NCBI GenBank assembly: GCA_020850785.1
Contig: JADZDZ010000064.1
Span: 1-5,557, forward strand
DNA: 5,557 nt
DNA from: Candidatus Sumerlaeota bacterium
GTDB lineage: Bacteria > Sumerlaeota > Sumerlaeia > SLMS01
Direction of reading: 5' to 3'
Position numbers and translations under genes: made by a program. A model generated the notes under the pieces. It was not told where the DNA came from. It saw nothing but the letters and a program-made list of their open reading frames with translations, and did not search any database. Numbering within the stretch: the stretch's first letter is position 1; the number at the start of each line of letters is the position of its first letter. This document shows, one piece after another, positions 1 through 5,557 of the stretch.

Positions 1-2908
1 ACAGCATCGCCTCCATGTCCGTGAAGTTCAGGGTGTTGGGAATGCGCGACCACGATTCAAAGTGCAGGTTCGCCCGCACCTTGTCCGCATCGTAGTTCAG
101 GAAATGCACCTTGTTCGCCTTCAGGTGTCCGTTGATGATCGCCATCTGGTAAGGCTCAGGGATCGACTTCCAACGCGGCTCGAAGGACGCCGTGTAGGCC
201 GCCCACTCCCGCTCACCCCACCCGGTCATCCATTCATTCGCGTCCATCTCCCCGATGCTGGCGCTAAAATCAATCACCACGGGACGGCCCAGTTGAATCG
301 TCCCGCTTGTCAGCACATCCTTCGCCGTTCCGAAATCCGCGCGCACCTCCCGCAGGATGATCCCCGCCGGCGTGAACCGCGCGCTCCCCCGAATGTTTGA
401 AATCTTCAGCGGGAAATCGCGCGGGAAAATTTCCACCGGCTCCTCCTGCTTGTTCGCCAGCTCAAAATCCACCAGCAGGTCCGGCTCCCCCTTCACGTTC
501 ACCGACAATCCCGGCTTCCGCAGGAAATCGATCCACCCCTCCGCAACGCTCTTCTTCCCATCCAGCGGCACCTTCGGCGTGAAACGCGCCCACCCCGTCG
601 CCGGCAGCGTCCCCTTCATGTACATGTCCTTCAAATCCCTGCGCAGCAGCGTCGGCAGCATTTCCAGCTTCGTCCGCAAATCCACATCCGCCCGAATCGC
701 CGTGCGATCCGCCGACACCTTCAGCGCCAGCGTTGAATCCCCCGTCTCCTCGTCACTCACCCGAAGGTTCGCCCGCCGAACTTCCAGCACATCGCGATCA
801 CGGCTCATGTCCGTCGAAAAATCCGCGACCCGCACCGGCCGATCCGGCGTATCCACCGTCGCCGAAACCTTGTCCAGCAGCAGCCGCAGCTTGTACTGTG
901 TGTCGGACAACGCCGCCGTGTCCGCATTTCCACTCAGCGTCAGTTGATACTGCCCCGAAAGATCGTGCGGCAATTCCGGCAGCGTCACGTGCCGCTTCAG
1001 GATCGCCACAAGGTCGGGAATCTCCCCCATCGCGGAAATGCTTCCATCAACCAGCGGCTTCGTCGTGGAAGGACGCGTCGGAATCGGCAGGTTCCTCACC
1101 TTCCCGTCCGCCTTCACACTGATGTTCCTCGTCGATGCTGAAAAGCGCTCCACCACAAGATCGCCATCCGTGAAGACAACACGCCCCGGATCCAAACTGA
1201 TCGGATCCGTGAAATCGCGCAGGCCAACCTCCCCCAGCTTCCACGTCAACGAACCCTGCAGGCCATCCACCCGCGGCGTCATGACCTTCGGCATCACGGG
1301 ATCATCGCAATCGATGCGCCCCTGCGCCTTCATATCCAGCGACACCGGAAGCCGCGCGTAGCTCATTTCCGGCGGCGTCATCCCCTTGCGATTCAGGAAA
1401 TCAAACATGCTTTCCGTGTTCCCCTCCGCCGACAACCTGATCTCCCCGATCCGGTCGCTGTCGCTGCCGGAGCATACCGGCACCACGCCGCTCGTCCTGA
1501 TGCGCATCCCGATGAAGTCCACCGTCACATCGCGCAATTCCACCTCATCGCGCGATGCCATCACGTCCAGCGTGCGCACCACCACCGGCCCCGGCAGCGC
1601 CGGCGCGCTCACGCTCCACCCCTCCGCATGAATCGCCGCGAAGGAATCCAACCGCTCCGGCACCGCAAAGTTCCCCCTCGCCGAACCCTCCAGCCGCAGC
1701 GTTGACGACGTGTCCAACGCATCGATGCGAACGTTCATCCGCTCCGTCAGTTCATTCTGCAGCAGCGCCAGCGCACCACGCGGCACGCGCTCAACCTGTA
1801 TCCGCGCCTCCCCCGGAAGCTCCCCCTTCAGCGCCACCACACCGTTCAGTTCCGCCTTCGCATTCGCGCTCGTCAGCGCCAGTTGTGAAACCTTTAGCTG
1901 GTGCTCCTTGGGATCGAATTCCCCCCGCAGTCGCAACTCCACCGGCTCATCCTCCCAGCGTTCCCCCCCAAGCCGGTCCTGCGCGACCTCCATGAAACCC
2001 GCGTTCGCCGTCAGCCCCCCCTCGATCTTCCCGTCCTGCAGCAGCCGCGCGTTCATGTCCACCGTCAGGTCCTTCACCCGTCCCGTGAAATCCCCAAGGG
2101 GACGCACCTTGAACGGAATCCCGACCCCGGACAGTTTTCCCTTCAACCCCGCCCGCATCTCATTCGGCAGGTAGATCGCCTTCAGCGAAAAACTTTCCAG
2201 CGAATCCGCCAGTGCGATTCCATCGATCGACGCGCGAAACGGCGAGTTCGCCGCCGGCCGCTGTTCCAACTCCACCCGGTCCAGCGTCATCGACACCGCA
2301 GGCAGGTCCTTGCGAATCGGATCAATCGCCACCGGCAGGCTCCGCACCACAATGCGCGGCGTGTGCCCCACCGTCGGAATCCCATTCCCGCCATCTTCCG
2401 CGTCATCCTGCCCCGGCGCCTTTCCCCCCTTCTTCTTCATCGCCGCAAGTTCCTCAAGCAGCCCCTGAAACGCGCCCCGCAGCCGGTAAGTCCCGCTGCC
2501 GTCCTTCTCCAGCAGCACCGGCGGAAGGCCATCCACGATCACCTCGCTCGGCCACGATTCATTCCCCCCCAGCAGCGACGCGAAACTACCCCCCAGTTCC
2601 ACCCGCTCCACCCGGAACGGGGGCGACTCCGGCCCCATTTCAATCGTCAGCCCCGCCTTCGACTTCCCCGCCTTCAGCGGCGAGCCGATCACCACCGTCC
2701 CCTCCGCCAGCGTCACCTCCAACCGCGCGATCTTCACCTTCAGACCCGTGCGATTCAGGATTTCCTGCTCCGCCCGCCGCGCCATCCACCCCGCCGACAG
2801 CGGCAGGAAAATCACCATCGTCGAAAACAGCAAAAAGATCAGCGGCAGGTAAACCCGCAGGCTCCGGAAGAACCGCCGATGAATCCGCCGAGTCTTTTTT
2901 TTCGCCAT
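1..2908 (-). CDS. AsmA/TamB-like large membrane-anchored protein, C-terminus outside window
   Basis: The minus-strand frame is open for 969 codons from the ATG at 2908 to the left edge, with no stop seen. The N-terminus is strongly basic (MAKKKTRRIHRRFFR), followed by one hydrophobic segment at about residues 19-41 that should be an uncleaved inner-membrane anchor with the bulk in the periplasm. Residues 46-75 (AEQEILNRTGLKVKIARLEV, then a short strand and IGSP) match the usual start of AsmA-type proteins. The rest is long, beta-strand-like and poor in cysteine, with a charged low-complexity linker near 157-176 (MKKKGGK, then an Asp/Gly-rich stretch) and an AsmA-like segment near 836-880 (ISNIRGSARFTPAGIILREV). 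AsmA/TamB relatives act in outer-membrane biogenesis or phospholipid transport; the role here is inferred from architecture only. An in-frame TAG at 2968-2966 limits upstream extension. No good Shine-Dalgarno precedes the ATG; the nearest purine run (GAAGGG) is too far away. It is divergent from cinA. The exact subfamily is not resolved. Confidence 0.8.
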   Translation of the reverse strand, partial: MAKKKTRRIHRRFFRSLRVYLPLIFLLFSTMVIFLPLSAGWMARRAEQEILNRTGLKVKIARLEVTLAEGTVVIGSPLKAGKSKAGLTIEMGPESPPFRVERVELGGSFASLLGGNESWPSEVIVDGLPPVLLEKDGSGTYRLRGAFQGLLEELAAMKKKGGKAPGQDDAEDGGNGIPTVGHTPRIVVRSLPVAIDPIRKDLPAVSMTLDRVELEQRPAANSPFRASIDGIALADSLESFSLKAIYLPNEMRAGLKGKLSGVGIPFKVRPLGDFTGRVKDLTVDMNARLLQDGKIEGGLTANAGFMEVAQDRLGGERWEDEPVELRLRGEFDPKEHQLKVSQLALTSANAKAELNGVVALKGELPGEARIQVERVPRGALALLQNELTERMNVRIDALDTSSTLRLEGSARGNFAVPERLDSFAAIHAEGWSVSAPALPGPVVVRTLDVMASRDEVELRDVTVDFIGMRIRTSGVVPVCSGSDSDRIGEIRLSAEGNTESMFDFLNRKGMTPPEMSYARLPVSLDMKAQGRIDCDDPVMPKVMTPRVDGLQGSLTWKLGEVGLRDFTDPISLDPGRVVFTDGDLVVERFSASTRNISVKADGKVRNLPIPTRPSTTKPLVDGSISAMGEIPDLVAILKRHVTLPELPHDLSGQYQLTLSGNADTAALSDTQYKLRLLLDKVSATVDTPDRPVRVADFSTDMSRDRDVLEVRRANLRVSDEETGDSTLALKVSADRTAIRADVDLRTKLEMLPTLLRRDLKDMYMKGTLPATGWARFTPKVPLDGKKSVAEGWIDFLRKPGLSVNVKGEPDLLVDFELANKQEEPVEIFPRDFPLKISNIRGSARFTPAGIILREVRADFGTAKDVLTSGTIQLGRPVVIDFSASIGEMDANEWMTGWGEREWAAYTASFEPRWKSIPEPYQMAIINGHLKANKVHFLNYDADKVRANLHFESWSRIPNTLNFTDMEAML

Positions 2909-3020
2909 GCGCAGGCCGCAGCCAACCCTTCGATCCGCCGAAATGCGAACCGCCAACTCCTCATACTACCGGGAAACAGCGGCAATCATTTAATCGAAGC
3001 CACCCAAAAACTTGCACCGC

Positions 3021-3108
3021 ACCCCCCACTCCCCCTCACCTATTCCCCATTCCCCATTCCCTTCTCACCCCTCACCCCTAACCCCTCACCCATCCCCCCC
3101 CTCCCCCC
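3021..3108. repeat. G-free degenerate heptamer repeat tract abutting the cinA start
   Basis: From 3020 through 3110 the plus strand contains no G. The sequence parses into 7-base units: ACCCCCC (3021), ACTCCCC (3028), CTCACCT (3035), ATTCCCC (3042 and 3049), ATTCCCT (3056), one extra T at 3063, CTCACCC (3064, 3071), CTAACCC (3078), CTCACCC (3085), ATCCCCC (3092) and CCCTCCC (3099). Three C's and then the cinA ATG follow. Two exact sub-arrays (ATTCCCC and CTCACCC) are evident. The form recalls the short tandem heptamers known from filamentous cyanobacteria (CCCCART-type), but the unit differs and shared origin is not implied. The tract includes homopolymers C8 (3094-3101) and C6 (3103-3108). 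Because it borders the start codon, it removes any Shine-Dalgarno option for cinA. Confidence 0.85.
3022..3108 (-). promoter_or_regulatory. Potential G-quadruplex region upstream of the AsmA-like gene
   Basis: Read on the minus strand, the tract has G-runs of three or more at 3108-3103, 3101-3094, 3091-3089, 3085-3082, 3078-3075, 3071-3068, 3061-3059, 3055-3052, 3048-3045, 3035-3031 and 3027-3022. Most are separated by loops of 1-6 bases, which satisfies the usual G3+N1-7 quadruplex pattern several times over. It lies 114-200 bases before the AsmA-like start codon. It could therefore affect the promoter or the mRNA leader of that gene, or transcription of cinA through its template strand. A regulatory role is inference from sequence only. 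Confidence 0.4.
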
Positions 3109-4404
3109 ATGCCCCTCCTTCCTCCCCGCGTTCGCCTCATCAGCACCGGCTCTGAAATCACCCAGGGCATGTACGCCGACAGCAACGCGCAGCGCCTCTC
3201 CGTCACCCTCTTCGAACGCGGCTTCCGAGTCGTTGGCCACGCCGCCGCGCCCGACGATTTTGCCGCCATCCTCTCCGCCATACGCGACGCAGCGGCCCAC
3301 AGCGACCTCATCATCATCACCGGCGGCCTTGGCCCCACCGAAGACGACCTCAACCGCGACGTCATCGCCCAGTGGAGCAACCAACCGCTGCACAAGGACG
3401 ACCGCGCCGAGGAAATGATTCGCGAACGCTTCCGGCGCCGCGGCCGCGAAATGCCCCTCGACAACGTCCGTCAGGCCTTCATTCCCCGCCACGCCACGAT
3501 CCTCCACAACCACTGGGGAACGGCCCCCGGCTTCCTGATTTCCGCCGACGAACAACGCCCCGCGCTCCTTGCGCTGCCGGGACCCCCCTCCGAATGGCAG
3601 CCAATGCTTGCCGCGGCGCTGGACGGCCCCCTTGGCCACGCCTTTCCAGACCGCCCAAGACGTTCCATCTACTCGCTCCACCTCGCCATGATCCCCGAAT
3701 CCACCGTCAACGGTTGCATTCGCGACCTCTTCGCGGGCCAACCCGGTTGCGAACTCACCATCCTGGCATCCCGCGGCCACATCCGCCTCCGCATCGCCGC
3801 CACCAGCGCAACCGACGCGGAAAACGAGCAAAACACCCGACGCCTTCGCGACGCGATCGCCCAGCGCATCCCACCCGAATTCATCTTCGCCGAAGGCCCC
3901 GGCGACCAAACCCTTCCCGCCAGCCTCGTTGCGCTTTTTCGCCAGCAGCAAAAGACCATCGCCACTGCGGAATCCTGCACCGGCGGATGGATCGCCAAGG
4001 ACCTCACCGACGTCCCCGGCTCCTCGCAGGTTTTCAAGGCTGGCTGGGTTACCTACTCAAACGACGCCAAGATTCGCGACTTGACAGTCCCCCCAACCAT
4101 TCTCGACCGCCATGGCGCCGTCAGCGAACCCGTCGTCCGCGCCATGGCGGAGGGTGCCCGCGAAAAATCCGGCGCCGACTTCGCCCTCTCCGTTTCCGGC
4201 GTCGCCGGTCCCGATGGTGGCAGCGAGGAAAAACCCGTCGGCACCGTCTGGTTCGCCGTCGCCTCCCCGCAGGGCACCACCGCCATCAAATACCTCTTCA
4301 ACGGCGACCGGGAAACCATCCGATCCTTCGCCACCATCCAAGCCTTGGAACTGCTCCGCCGCGCCCTGCTGAAAATCCCCCCGGAAAGCACCCTCCCCGA
4401 CTAA
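3109..4404 (+). CDS. cinA: CinA: MoaB-like domain plus PncC nicotinamide-nucleotide amidase domain
   Basis: This is a complete 431-residue protein, close to the usual 410-430 of full-length CinA. The N-terminal MoaB/COG1058-like domain shows STGSEITQG (12-20), DSN (24-26), TGGLGPTEDDLNRD (71-84) and LPGPPSEW (156-163). A middle CinA linker/KH-like domain follows, with PES at 196-198. The C-terminal PncC domain carries TAESCTGGW (286-294, with Ser289 matching the family's nucleophile), VTYSNDAK (314-321), HGAVSEPVV, SGVAGPDGGSEEKPVGTVWF (363-382) and GDRETIR (399-405). It closely resembles the recalled E. coli PncC sequence. The PncC domain deamidates nicotinamide mononucleotide to nicotinate mononucleotide in pyridine-nucleotide recycling; COG1058 domains are reported ADP-ribose pyrophosphatases. 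The enzyme is cytosolic. The start is well fixed: an in-frame TAA at 3079 leaves 27 bases with no other possible start, and the next Met (residue 21) would remove the first motif. No Shine-Dalgarno exists. The usual glycine-rich form of the middle motif (GxGES) reads MIPES here. recA, a frequent cinA neighbour, is not seen. Confidence 0.96.
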   Translation: MPLLPPRVRLISTGSEITQGMYADSNAQRLSVTLFERGFRVVGHAAAPDDFAAILSAIRDAAAHSDLIIITGGLGPTEDDLNRDVIAQWSNQPLHKDDRAEEMIRERFRRRGREMPLDNVRQAFIPRHATILHNHWGTAPGFLISADEQRPALLALPGPPSEWQPMLAAALDGPLGHAFPDRPRRSIYSLHLAMIPESTVNGCIRDLFAGQPGCELTILASRGHIRLRIAATSATDAENEQNTRRLRDAIAQRIPPEFIFAEGPGDQTLPASLVALFRQQQKTIATAESCTGGWIAKDLTDVPGSSQVFKAGWVTYSNDAKIRDLTVPPTILDRHGAVSEPVVRAMAEGAREKSGADFALSVSGVAGPDGGSEEKPVGTVWFAVASPQGTTAIKYLFNGDRETIRSFATIQALELLRRALLKIPPESTLPD

Positions 4405-4427
4405 GATGTATTGTCCCAGAGTGCGAT

Positions 4428-4454
4428 GGTGTGGGAATTGATTCCGTCACCTTT
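4428..4454 (+). terminator. Weak terminator-like hairpin after cinA
   Basis: GGTGTGGGAAT (4428-4438) and ATTCCGTCACC (4441-4451) can pair at 9 of 11 positions, with two adjacent mismatches in the middle, and TTT follows. The core GGAAT-TG-ATTCC is a near-perfect palindrome. It starts 23 bases after the cinA stop, where a terminator would be expected. The very tight loop and the three-base T-run make it a poor intrinsic terminator. Confidence 0.3.
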
Positions 4455-4471
4455 CCATTGGAGGACCAACT

Positions 4472-4705
4472 ATGGGACCATCCCACTTCCCGCGTCCGTT
4501 CATCGACGCATTGTTCCCTTTGGATTCGCACCGCAGACCATGCCACCATCATGGCGTGGTCAGGCGCAGGGTCTCCCAGTTCCTGAGCAAGGAGTCTCGG
4601 CACGTGCACGGGGTCTTCGACCGCGCGGAGCCGGATTGCCAGCGATACCGGCGCACCGAAAAAATGTTGGACAGTGCCACTCTTTCCGGTTGTATGCGCA
4701 AGTGA
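4472..4705 (+). CDS. Possible 77-residue small protein in the cinA downstream gap
   Basis: An ATG at 4472 is preceded by GGAGG at 4460-4464 with a 7-base spacer, which is a good ribosome binding site and better than cinA or the AsmA-like gene has. The product begins MGPSHFPRPFIDALFPL and is rich in Arg and His (PCHHHGVVRRRVSQFL; EPDCQRYRRTEKML). It has no signal peptide or membrane segment, and I recognise no domain. Another frame is also open over nearly the same span (4411-4719), so the open frame alone is weak evidence. The reading frame covers a strong hairpin at 4536-4561. It ends at a TGA inside an inverted repeat at 4700-4716. It could be a real small gene, the remnant of a longer one, or chance in GC-rich DNA. 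Confidence 0.25.
   Translation: MGPSHFPRPFIDALFPLDSHRRPCHHHGVVRRRVSQFLSKESRHVHGVFDRAEPDCQRYRRTEKMLDSATLSGCMRK
4536..4561. repeat. 10-bp inverted repeat (hairpin) with 6-base loop
   Basis: GACCATGCCA (4536-4545) pairs with TGGCGTGGTC (4552-4561) across all ten positions, with one G-U wobble when read as plus-strand RNA. The loop is CCATCA. No T-run follows on either strand, so it does not look like an intrinsic terminator. It may be an RNA structural element or a protein-binding palindrome, and it lies inside the possible small ORF. Confidence 0.45.
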
Positions 4706-4721
4706 TCTGGTCACTTTGACA
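4700..4721 (+). promoter_or_regulatory. Inverted repeat overlapping a consensus -35-like TTGACA
   Basis: AAGTGA (4700-4705) and TCACTT (4711-4716) form a 6-base inverted repeat around TCTGG. The last T is also the first base of a perfect TTGACA at 4716-4721, 93 bases before the exported-protein start. An operator overlapping a -35 box is a possible reading. However, the bases 16-18 downstream (around 4738-4744, GAACGA) do not resemble a -10 box, so promoter activity is doubtful. Confidence 0.2.
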
Positions 4722-4801
4722 CCAAACTGGCTGACTGGGAACGAGGAGCTGGATTCAGCCGGAAGCAGCCCCGTTCAAAGGTCGCTGTCGTGATGCAGGG
4801 A

Positions 4802-4807
4802 AAGGAG
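4802..4807 (+). promoter_or_regulatory. Strong ribosome binding site of the exported-protein gene
   Basis: AAGGAG lies 6 bases before the ATG at 4814 and fixes that start. It stands out because neither cinA nor the AsmA-like gene has a recognisable Shine-Dalgarno sequence. Confidence 0.8.
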
Positions 4808-4813
4808 CAAGAT

Positions 4814-5557
4814 ATGAGCATCAAGGTGCGCAGCAAGGTTGTCATTCTCGGGTTCTGTTGGCTTGTGGGCGCGGGCGTGCAGGCAAGAGCCGGTGTTAAT
4901 CAGGACCTGTCGACGATGCTCAGGCCCGACACGGAAGGACTGAGCAAGACCGAGATGCAGGATGTGGCTTCGCGGTTGCGGCAGATGGCCAAGGATCCAT
5001 CGGCCAATCCGCAATTGGCGGAGCAGGCAGTCTTCCGGGCGAGAATGCTCGAGATCCAGCTCGGTGCCGCCGGGGACAACCAGTATGTCGCGCTGTGGAA
5101 CGAAGCGGGCACCTCCTCCCAGCGGGCGTTCCTCAGGGGAGAAATCGTCTTTTCTCTCGAGACGCAGTTGAGGCGCGGCGCGGGAACGCCTGAAGATGAA
5201 TTGAAGGGAAAAGCCGCCCAGATGAGGACGATCCTGCTTTCCGTGATGGAAGGCGGCGAGTCGACCTCTGGACTTGATACATGGAGTCTGATCAGCCTGC
5301 TGTCGGACGTCGATCCCCGAGGCACGCTGGACCTGCTCGATCGTCTCGACGAAAAGAACATCCTCTGGAGACCGTCGAACCTTGCCATGGTGCACCGTTG
5401 GTTCTATCTGAAGCAGCGATTCGGCGAGGCCAAGTACGAGCATGTTGCAAAGGTCATGCGGACATTCCCGGTGCAGGCGCACCTCTTCGTCGGATTGTTC
5501 GATCTCGTGCTCATCTCGTCGAGGCCCACGAGCGCACAGCTCGAGGAATTGCTCGGG
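4814..5557 (+). CDS. Unrecognised exported helical protein, C-terminus outside window
   Basis: The frame is open for 248 codons from the ATG at 4814 to the right edge. The start is supported by AAGGAG at 4802-4807 with 6 bases of spacing. The N-terminus is a typical Sec signal peptide: a basic n-region (MSIKVRSK), a hydrophobic core (VVILGFCWLVGAGV, 9-22) and an AxA site, with likely cleavage after ARA at residue 26 (VQA at 24 is the alternative). The Cys at 15 does not make a lipobox. The mature part looks alpha-helical, with amphipathic stretches such as LSKTEMQDVASRLRQMAKD and LAEQAVFRARMLEIQLG, and a leucine-rich segment (LISLLSDVDPRGTLDLLDRL). This could be a TPR- or HEAT-like solenoid, but I see no diagnostic repeat consensus and do not recognise a family. 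Codons are more G-ending and mixed than in cinA. It lies 409 bases beyond cinA, so independent transcription is likely. The role is unknown. Confidence 0.85.
   Translation, partial: MSIKVRSKVVILGFCWLVGAGVQARAGVNQDLSTMLRPDTEGLSKTEMQDVASRLRQMAKDPSANPQLAEQAVFRARMLEIQLGAAGDNQYVALWNEAGTSSQRAFLRGEIVFSLETQLRRGAGTPEDELKGKAAQMRTILLSVMEGGESTSGLDTWSLISLLSDVDPRGTLDLLDRLDEKNILWRPSNLAMVHRWFYLKQRFGEAKYEHVAKVMRTFPVQAHLFVGLFDLVLISSRPTSAQLEELLG

Larger units (their letters stand above)
4405..4813. other. Gap between cinA and the exported-protein gene
   Basis: These 409 bases hold no recognisable conserved gene, tRNA or insertion sequence. What can be seen is a weak terminator-like hairpin just after cinA (4428-4454), a possible 77-codon ORF (4472-4705), a 10-base-pair hairpin (4536-4561), an inverted repeat beside a TTGACA (4700-4721), and the ribosome binding site of the next gene (4802-4807). 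The strong C excess of the plus strand seen to the left fades in this interval. It may contain the promoter of the right-hand gene or a small RNA, but neither is shown directly. Confidence 0.5.

Noticed and set aside
357..947. Plus-strand open frame of 196 codons opposite the AsmA-like gene
   Set aside because: The product is Ser/Arg-rich low complexity, antisense to a 969-codon continuous frame.
3021..3108. CRISPR array or telomere-like repeat
   Set aside because: The units are only 7 bases, contiguous and without spacers; the single CTAACCC unit is one variant, not a telomeric array.
1901..3418. Plus-strand open frame of 505 codons running across the AsmA-like gene, the intergenic tract and into cinA
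   Set aside because: The product is Arg/Pro/His/Gln-rich without domains and lies opposite one strong gene and out of frame with another; C-rich DNA with few stop codons explains it.
3040..3951. Minus-strand open frame of 303 codons opposite cinA
   Set aside because: It is antisense to clearly conserved CinA motifs, is Gly/Ala-rich and would begin inside cinA; it is a composition effect.
4667..4696. TTGGAC, 18-base spacer, TGTATG as a sigma-70 promoter
   Set aside because: Both boxes are poor matches and such pairs are expected by chance; it also lies inside the possible small ORF.
4298..4714. Minus-strand open frame of 138 codons over the cinA 3' end and the gap
   Set aside because: It overlaps the conserved end of cinA, shows no recognised domain, and competes with a plus-strand frame that has a better ribosome binding site.
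4411..4719. Plus-strand open frame of 102 codons in the gap
   Set aside because: It starts at TTG with no ribosome binding site and overlaps the better-supported frame at 4472-4705.
4405..4813. tRNA gene or insertion-sequence remnant in the gap
   Set aside because: No T-loop GTTCRAN with matching stems, no acceptor stem, no terminal inverted repeats with target duplication and no transposase motif were seen.
4775..5482. Minus-strand open frame of 235 codons opposite the exported-protein gene
   Set aside because: The plus-strand frame has a signal peptide and strong ribosome binding site and stays open to the window edge; the antisense product shows neither.

Overview
This 5.6 kb stretch of GC-rich bacterial DNA holds three substantial genes. 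Two are cut by the window edges. The envelope-type AsmA-like protein implies a didermic (Gram-negative-type) bacterium. The large AsmA-like protein, the CinA style and the C-rich codon bias loosely suggest the Planctomycetes-Verrucomicrobia-Chlamydiae group or a similar environmental lineage. No rRNA or lineage marker is present, so that placement is a guess.

Layout. Positions 1-2908 are one uninterrupted minus-strand reading frame of 969 codons, whose C-terminus lies left of the window. It encodes a membrane-anchored AsmA/TamB-type protein. A 200-base divergent intergenic region (2909-3108) follows; its right half is a G-free array of degenerate 7-base repeats running directly into the next start codon. 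Positions 3109-4404 on the plus strand encode a complete CinA, with an N-terminal MoaB/COG1058-like domain and a C-terminal PncC nicotinamide-nucleotide amidase domain. Positions 4405-4813 are a gap with a weak terminator-like hairpin, a possible 77-codon small ORF with a good ribosome binding site, and two inverted repeats. From 4814 to the right edge runs the 5' part of an unrecognised gene for an exported, probably helical protein, with a clear signal peptide and a strong Shine-Dalgarno sequence.

How the parts relate. The AsmA-like gene and cinA are divergently transcribed and may share a control region, but their known roles (outer-membrane/lipid homeostasis versus NAD salvage) do not form an obvious pathway. 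The exported-protein gene is 409 bases beyond cinA with its own ribosome binding site, so it is probably a separate unit. I found no convincing new multi-gene system. The most distinctive element is the heptamer tract between the divergent genes: it excludes any Shine-Dalgarno sequence for cinA and gives strong G-quadruplex potential on the opposite strand. A change in base skew and translation-start style between cinA and the right-hand gene is the second most interesting signal.
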